Shown one piece after another: positions 61,207 to 64,000 of a stretch of 64,000 nt of DNA. The position numbers and the translations under genes are program-made. This stretch comes from Candidatus Saccharimonadota bacterium (GTDB lineage: Bacteria > Patescibacteriota > Saccharimonadia > Saccharimonadales > Saccharimonadaceae): positions 1 to 64,000 of the forward strand of contig JAFWNY010000018.1 of the NCBI GenBank assembly GCA_017510075.1, written 5' to 3'. The notes under the pieces are model-generated. The model was not told the origin of the DNA, did not search any database, and saw only the letters and a list, made by a program, of their open reading frames with translations. Numbering within the stretch: position 1 is the stretch's first letter; each line of letters starts with the position of its first letter.

Positions 61207-61234
61207 ATTATACCACACAAAATTGTGCTATAAT
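61207..61234. promoter_or_regulatory. Back-to-back -10 boxes of prfB and the TrmH-family gene
   Basis: Minus TATAAT (61207-61212) and plus TATAAT (61229-61234) with 16 bp between, each preceded by GTG. Both genes start 6-7 nt downstream. Same layout as at 35452-35478. Confidence 0.7.
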
Positions 61235-61241
61235 TACCCCT

Positions 61242-61745
61242 ATGAACCTCATTCTTATCCTCGATAACATCCGCTCCACTTACAATGTCGGCGCCATTCT
61301 GCGCACCGCCGAGGGTTTTGGCGTCTCCAAAGTCATCCTCTCTGGCTACACTCCTAGACCACACGACCCAAATCTCCTCCCCCACCTCCGCGCCAAGCTT
61401 GACCGCGAAATCCACAAAACCGCCCTCGGTGCCGAAGATATGCTCGATATTTATTCATCTGATGATATAATTTCCGACCTCCGCAAGCTCAAAGCAAGGG
61501 GGCACCAAATCCTCGGCCTCGAGAACAATATCACCACCCCTCACCTCTATAGAATAAACGACCCCGCCCTCAAATCCCACCTCCAAAGCCCTGCCGCCCT
61601 CATCCTCGGCGAAGAAGTTCACGGCATCGATAATTCGCTCCATGATATAATTGACCTGTTCCTCGAAATCCCCATGCGGGGCCAAAAAGAATCTTTCAAC
61701 GTCTCCGTCGCCACTGGCATCGCTCTCTATGCCCTCACCAGCTAG
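61242..61745 (+). CDS. SpoU/TrmH-family RNA 2'-O-methyltransferase
   Basis: A 167-residue SPOUT enzyme. The three family motifs are present: NIRSTYNVGAILRTAEGFG, LILGEEVHGID, and IPMRGQKESFNVSVATGIALY, which form the knotted AdoMet site. No N-terminal substrate domain. It methylates a ribose in tRNA or rRNA; the position cannot be told. The ATG at 61242 follows the -10 box by 7 nt; a longer upstream reading is rejected. Confidence 0.92.
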   Translation: MNLILILDNIRSTYNVGAILRTAEGFGVSKVILSGYTPRPHDPNLLPHLRAKLDREIHKTALGAEDMLDIYSSDDIISDLRKLKARGHQILGLENNITTPHLYRINDPALKSHLQSPAALILGEEVHGIDNSLHDIIDLFLEIPMRGQKESFNVSVATGIALYALTS

Positions 61746-61783
61746 CTTTTGGTCACTTCACCCCCCCCCAAGGTAGTGCCAAG

Positions 61784-62353
61784 CTATTCCACTAACCCAC
61801 CATCCACCCGCTTCGCCTCAAACAACACACACGGTACCGCAGGTGGCGGCGTAAAATCCGACGACTTTAATGGTAGCCGTATCTTCGTCGCATACTCCGT
61901 CGTCAGCTGATACCCCAGCTTCGACGTATAATGCCTCGTATTATTCAGCAGTTTCAACACAAACTGTTTTTGCAAAATTAGATATATCGCGCTGGGCGAC
62001 ACCTCCGCCTCAATCAATTTATGCAAAATTTCCGAACTCATATGAAACGGCGGGTTCGAAAACACCTTATATTCCTCTTTTGGCAGCTCAAACTCCCGAA
62101 AGTCCTGCTCCACCACTGTTACATTCTCAATTCCCCGCTTCGCCAAATTCTCCATCAACTTAGCCGCTGTCGCCGGCTCTGGCTCTATCGCAATCACTCG
62201 TCGCACCCGATGCGCCAGTGCCGAAGTAATCACCCCTGACCCCGCCCCAATCTCTACCACCAAATCTCGCTTCTTCAAATTCGAATGCCCAATCAATACG
62301 AGCGCCAACCTCGGCGACCGCAGGAAATGTTGCGACATCTTATAATCACGCAT
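61784..62353 (-). CDS. rRNA adenine N6-methyltransferase (KsgA/Erm family, short form)
   Basis: A 189-residue Rossmann methyltransferase. Start MSQHFLRSPRLA, motif I VVEIGAGSGVIT, acidic VIAIEPEPA, motif IV NPPF. The C-terminal helical domain of KsgA (~80 residues) is missing, and KsgA normally reads NLPY in motif IV. Short length and NPPF recall Erm-type 23S A2058 methyltransferases of the Erm(37) kind, so macrolide-related modification is possible, but KsgA-type action on 16S cannot be excluded. TATAAT is 6 nt before the ATG. Confidence 0.85.
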   Translation of the reverse strand: MRDYKMSQHFLRSPRLALVLIGHSNLKKRDLVVEIGAGSGVITSALAHRVRRVIAIEPEPATAAKLMENLAKRGIENVTVVEQDFREFELPKEEYKVFSNPPFHMSSEILHKLIEAEVSPSAIYLILQKQFVLKLLNNTRHYTSKLGYQLTTEYATKIRLPLKSSDFTPPPAVPCVLFEAKRVDGGLVE

Positions 62354-62359
62354 AAAATC

Positions 62360-62365
62360 ATTATA
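62360..62365 (-). promoter_or_regulatory. -10 box of the rRNA methyltransferase gene
   Basis: TATAAT with GTGA before it, 6 nt before the ATG. Confidence 0.6.
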
Positions 62366-62372
62366 TCACGTC

Positions 62373-62401
62373 TTGAATATCAGAGGCAGATATGCTAAAC
62401 T
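62373..62401 (+). promoter_or_regulatory. Plus-strand promoter of the micro-ORF locus
   Basis: TTGAAT and TAAACT with 17 bp spacing and TATGC before the -10. The predicted start is at the left arm of the inverted repeat. Confidence 0.55.
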
Positions 62402-62424
62402 AAATCCCAGTGGGGGTTGAAACG

Positions 62425-62535
62425 TTAACAAATAAGTCTGGTCAGGAAAGGAGGTTTTATGGAAGTAGAAGTCAAAGACATAAACGTCACGATCAAACTA
62501 AAAATTACTCCTGCTAAGAAACAGAAGTAATTCAT
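62425..62535 (-). CDS. Possible hydrophobic micro-protein, antisense to the 62459 micro-ORF
   Basis: A 36-codon ORF for a small hydrophobic peptide with one possible membrane helix (FCFLAGVIFSLIVTFMS). AAAGG lies 3 nt before the ATG, and a TTGACT-17-TAGGAT promoter lies just upstream. Size and hydrophobicity fit type I toxins. It overlaps the plus-strand micro-ORF completely, so one of the two may be incidental. Confidence 0.4.
   Translation of the reverse strand: MNYFCFLAGVIFSLIVTFMSLTSTSIKPPFLTRLIC
62459..62530 (+). CDS. Possible 23-residue micro-protein
   Basis: A 23-codon ORF with a strong AGGAAAGGAGG ribosome-binding site 5 bases before the ATG. The peptide is polar, alternating Val/Ile with charged residues, and ends in PAKKQK. 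It may be a translated micro-protein, or the Shine-Dalgarno stretch may be part of a structured RNA. Confidence 0.45.
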   Translation: MEVEVKDINVTIKLKITPAKKQK

Positions 62536-62549
62536 AAACCTTTAATACA

Positions 62550-62578
62550 ATCCTACCACACAAACTTTCGAAAGTCAA
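62550..62578 (-). promoter_or_regulatory. Minus-strand promoter of the micro-ORF locus
   Basis: TTGACT and TAGGAT with 17 bp spacing and TTTGTGTGG before the -10. It overlaps the right arm of the inverted repeat. Confidence 0.6.
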
Positions 62579-62588
62579 CCCCCACTTT

Positions 62589-62594
62589 TATTAT
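62589..62594 (+). promoter_or_regulatory. -10 box of dusB
   Basis: TATTAT 7 nt before the dusB ATG; leaderless transcript predicted. Confidence 0.5.
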
Positions 62595-62601
62595 AACGCA
62601 T

Positions 62602-63552
62602 ATGTCAAATATTTGGAATACTTTACCCAAACCTTTTTTAATTCTAGCCCCCATGGAAGGCGTCACGGACATCATATTTCGTCAAGTCATCGCTCACGCC
62701 GGCCGGCCAGATTTATTTTTCACGGAATTTACCAATGTTTCCAGCTACGCCTCCGACAAAGGCCGCGCCAACGCCTTAGAGCGCCTCGAAATCGCCCCCA
62801 CTGACCACCCCATCATCGCCCAAATTTGGGGCAAAGACCCCGCACATTTCGCCAAAACCACCAGCGCCCTCAAACACTTAGGTTTCGCAGGCGTCGACCT
62901 CAACTTCGGCTGCCCCGACAAAAACGTCAACAAAACTGGCGGTGGCGCCGCCATGATTAGGACCCCTGACCTCGCCATCGCCTGTCTCAAAAACGCCCAA
63001 AACTCCACCGACCTCCCCGTTTCCGTCAAAACCCGCCTCGGCTGGTCTGCTCCAGCAGAATATCAAATCTGGCTGAAAACTCTGCTAGAACAATCACCCG
63101 CCGCCCTCACTGTTCACCTCCGCACCCGTAAAGAAATGTCCAAAGTCCCCGCCCACCACGAACTCATCCCCGATATTATCAAACTTCGCGACCAAATCAG
63201 CCCCGACACCAAGCTTATCGTCAATGGCGACATCAAAGACAAAGCCCACGCCCTCGCACTCCATACCAAATATCCCGAGGTCGACGGCTTTATGATCGGC
63301 CGCGGCGTCTTCCAAAACCCTTACTGTTTCACCGACCACCAACCCACCCGTGAGGAGCTGATGGAGCTCTTAAAAATGCACCTAAATTTATACGAAAAGA
63401 CCCATTCACGAGTTCTCCCATACGAACCTCTAAAGCATTTCTTCAAAATCTACATCAACAATTTCCCTGGGGCAGCAGACTTACGCGCTAAACTCATGGA
63501 CACCCACTCCGTCCCCGAAGCCCGCAAAGTCCTCGATTTGTGGTATAATTAA
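62602..63552 (+). CDS. dusB: tRNA-dihydrouridine synthase
   Basis: A 316-residue flavoenzyme of the Dus family. The TIM barrel shows APMEGVTDIIFRQV, the catalytic-Cys loop NFGCPDKNVNKTGGGAAM, KTRLGW and the FMN phosphate site GRGVFQNPYCF. A C-terminal helical domain (~240-316) binds tRNA. It reduces uridines in the tRNA D-loop; the DusB label is approximate. Confidence 0.93.
   Translation: MSNIWNTLPKPFLILAPMEGVTDIIFRQVIAHAGRPDLFFTEFTNVSSYASDKGRANALERLEIAPTDHPIIAQIWGKDPAHFAKTTSALKHLGFAGVDLNFGCPDKNVNKTGGGAAMIRTPDLAIACLKNAQNSTDLPVSVKTRLGWSAPAEYQIWLKTLLEQSPAALTVHLRTRKEMSKVPAHHELIPDIIKLRDQISPDTKLIVNGDIKDKAHALALHTKYPEVDGFMIGRGVFQNPYCFTDHQPTREELMELLKMHLNLYEKTHSRVLPYEPLKHFFKIYINNFPGAADLRAKLMDTHSVPEARKVLDLWYN
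63544..63549 (+). promoter_or_regulatory. -10 box of the small gene at 63695
   Basis: TATAAT with ATTTGTGG before it, overlapping the last codons of dusB; leader of ~140 nt. Confidence 0.6.
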
Positions 63553-63555
63553 ATT

Positions 63556-63694
63556 ACTCATGCTAAACTTCGGTCCCTGGCAATGAGAAAAGTTTACGGT
63601 TGCGGGGATTTGTCATTTGACCCGTAACTATGAGCCAATAAAACAGCGGCTCACATAAATGACTCTAAAATTAACCATAATTAAGGAGTCTTTT
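63556..63694 (+). other. Leader of the small gene at 63695
   Basis: A 5' region of ~140 nt with two possible stems: TTACGG/CCGTAA near 63594-63628 and GAGCC/GGCTC near 63631-63653. An AAGGAG site precedes the ATG. No known riboswitch was recognised. Confidence 0.4.
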
Positions 63695-63949
63695 ATGAAA
63701 AACTTTAACAAAAACAACAAAACAGAACAAGTCGAGGTCATGGCGCTTTTCGGATACGAAATGACGCCGTGCCAACCGCTGACTTTCCGGCGACGGGGAG
63801 AAAGCGAGACTGAGGTCACGGAGTTACTCCGCACCCAGATTCGCTTCATCGGCGGGGTGGCCGTCCACCTTTTCGACATTCTGGTCGGTCGGGAGCAAAT
63901 GACGCTCGAGTTCAACTCGCGCGACCTCTCCTGGCATCTCACACAATAG
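63695..63949 (+). CDS. Small orphan protein
   Basis: An 84-residue soluble protein not recognised as any family. A Lys/Asn-rich start leads to MALFGYEMTPCQPLTFRRRGESETEV and a hydrophobic stretch (RFIGGVAVHLFDILVGRE). The start MKNFNKNN follows AAGGAG at good spacing. With its own promoter, a structured leader and a strong terminator, it is a single-gene unit like the other orphan genes in the window. Confidence 0.65.
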   Translation: MKNFNKNNKTEQVEVMALFGYEMTPCQPLTFRRRGESETEVTELLRTQIRFIGGVAVHLFDILVGREQMTLEFNSRDLSWHLTQ

Positions 63950-63953
63950 AATT

Positions 63954-63974
63954 AGCCCCCCTCGGGGGGCTTTT
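63954..63974 (+). terminator. Terminator of the small orphan gene
   Basis: AGCCCCCC pairs with GGGGGGCT, followed by TTTTCT. Confidence 0.9.
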
Positions 63975-64000
63975 CTATCTTGAATTATATTTTTCGATGT

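Larger units (their letters stand above)
62409..62586. repeat. 12-bp inverted repeat enclosing a sense/antisense locus
   Basis: AGTGGGGGTTGA (62409-62420) and TCAACCCCCACT (62575-62586) are perfect inverted copies. The right arm is followed by TTTTATT. A plus transcript starting at the left arm would have paired ends and a terminator-like tail, giving an RNA of ~180 nt. Confidence 0.7.

Noticed and set aside
62409-62480. GGTCAGGAAAGG resembling the SRP RNA core
   Set aside because: The conserved symmetric and asymmetric loops (GGAAGGAAGCAGCC part) are missing and the surrounding hairpin does not form.

Overview
The window is bacterial and looks like Candidatus Saccharibacteria (TM7, Patescibacteria/CPR). 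The evidence is a compact gene layout with standard stop codons (UGA is a true stop, e.g. 18236 and 18991), no rpmD (uL30) between rpsE and rplO, Ala/Lys-rich tails on ribosomal proteins, an L-lactate dehydrogenase, a sortase with sortase-type surface proteins, and an FtsEX/PcsB-like division-hydrolase set. Taxonomy is inferred from gene content, not from a 16S gene; no rRNA or tRNA gene was found.

Layout. 1-15 kb (minus strand): rpoB-rpoC, secY, a sortase, infA, rpmJ, rpsM, rpsK, rpsD, rpoA, rplQ, rplM, rpsI, preceded by rpsP and khpA. 15-20.3 kb: a translationally coupled envelope operon (Mur ligase-like, alpha/beta hydrolase, DegT-type PLP enzyme, two FemAB-type transferases). 20.3-22.7 kb: rnc, a Nudix hydrolase, nusB, rpmF, glutaredoxin. 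22.8-26 kb (plus): an orphan gene and leuS. 26-35 kb (minus): pheS-pheT and ftsE-ftsX-pcsB-like-ctpA-glycosyltransferase. 35-42 kb: MIP channel, metG, a proline-rich membrane protein, ldh, exonuclease I and an orphan membrane gene. 42.4-44.2 kb: a secreted protein whose last ~58 codons look like the variable region of a diversity-generating retroelement. 45-56 kb: the S10/spc ribosomal cluster, broken by a sortase-anchored surface protein. 56.4-60 kb: an accessory island (sigma-4/alpha-CTD fusion, C-type-lectin-like protein, HicB-like plus DUF3841, two small genes). 60-64 kb: prfB, a TrmH-family methyltransferase, an Erm/KsgA-like methyltransferase, a compact sense/antisense locus, dusB and a small orphan gene.

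Expression logic. At least 14 genes have a -10 box only 6-7 nt before the start codon, predicting leaderless mRNAs; most share a TGTGnTATAAT-like extended -10. Ribosomal, orphan and island genes instead use Shine-Dalgarno sites, often with consensus -35 boxes and private hairpin terminators.

The most unusual items are the retroelement-type variable region (no reverse transcriptase or template in the window), a ~170-bp palindrome inserted in frame in pheT, the sigma-4/alpha-CTD fusion, loss of zinc ligands across RNA polymerase and ribosome, and the 62.4-62.6 kb locus with opposed promoters inside a 12-bp inverted repeat.
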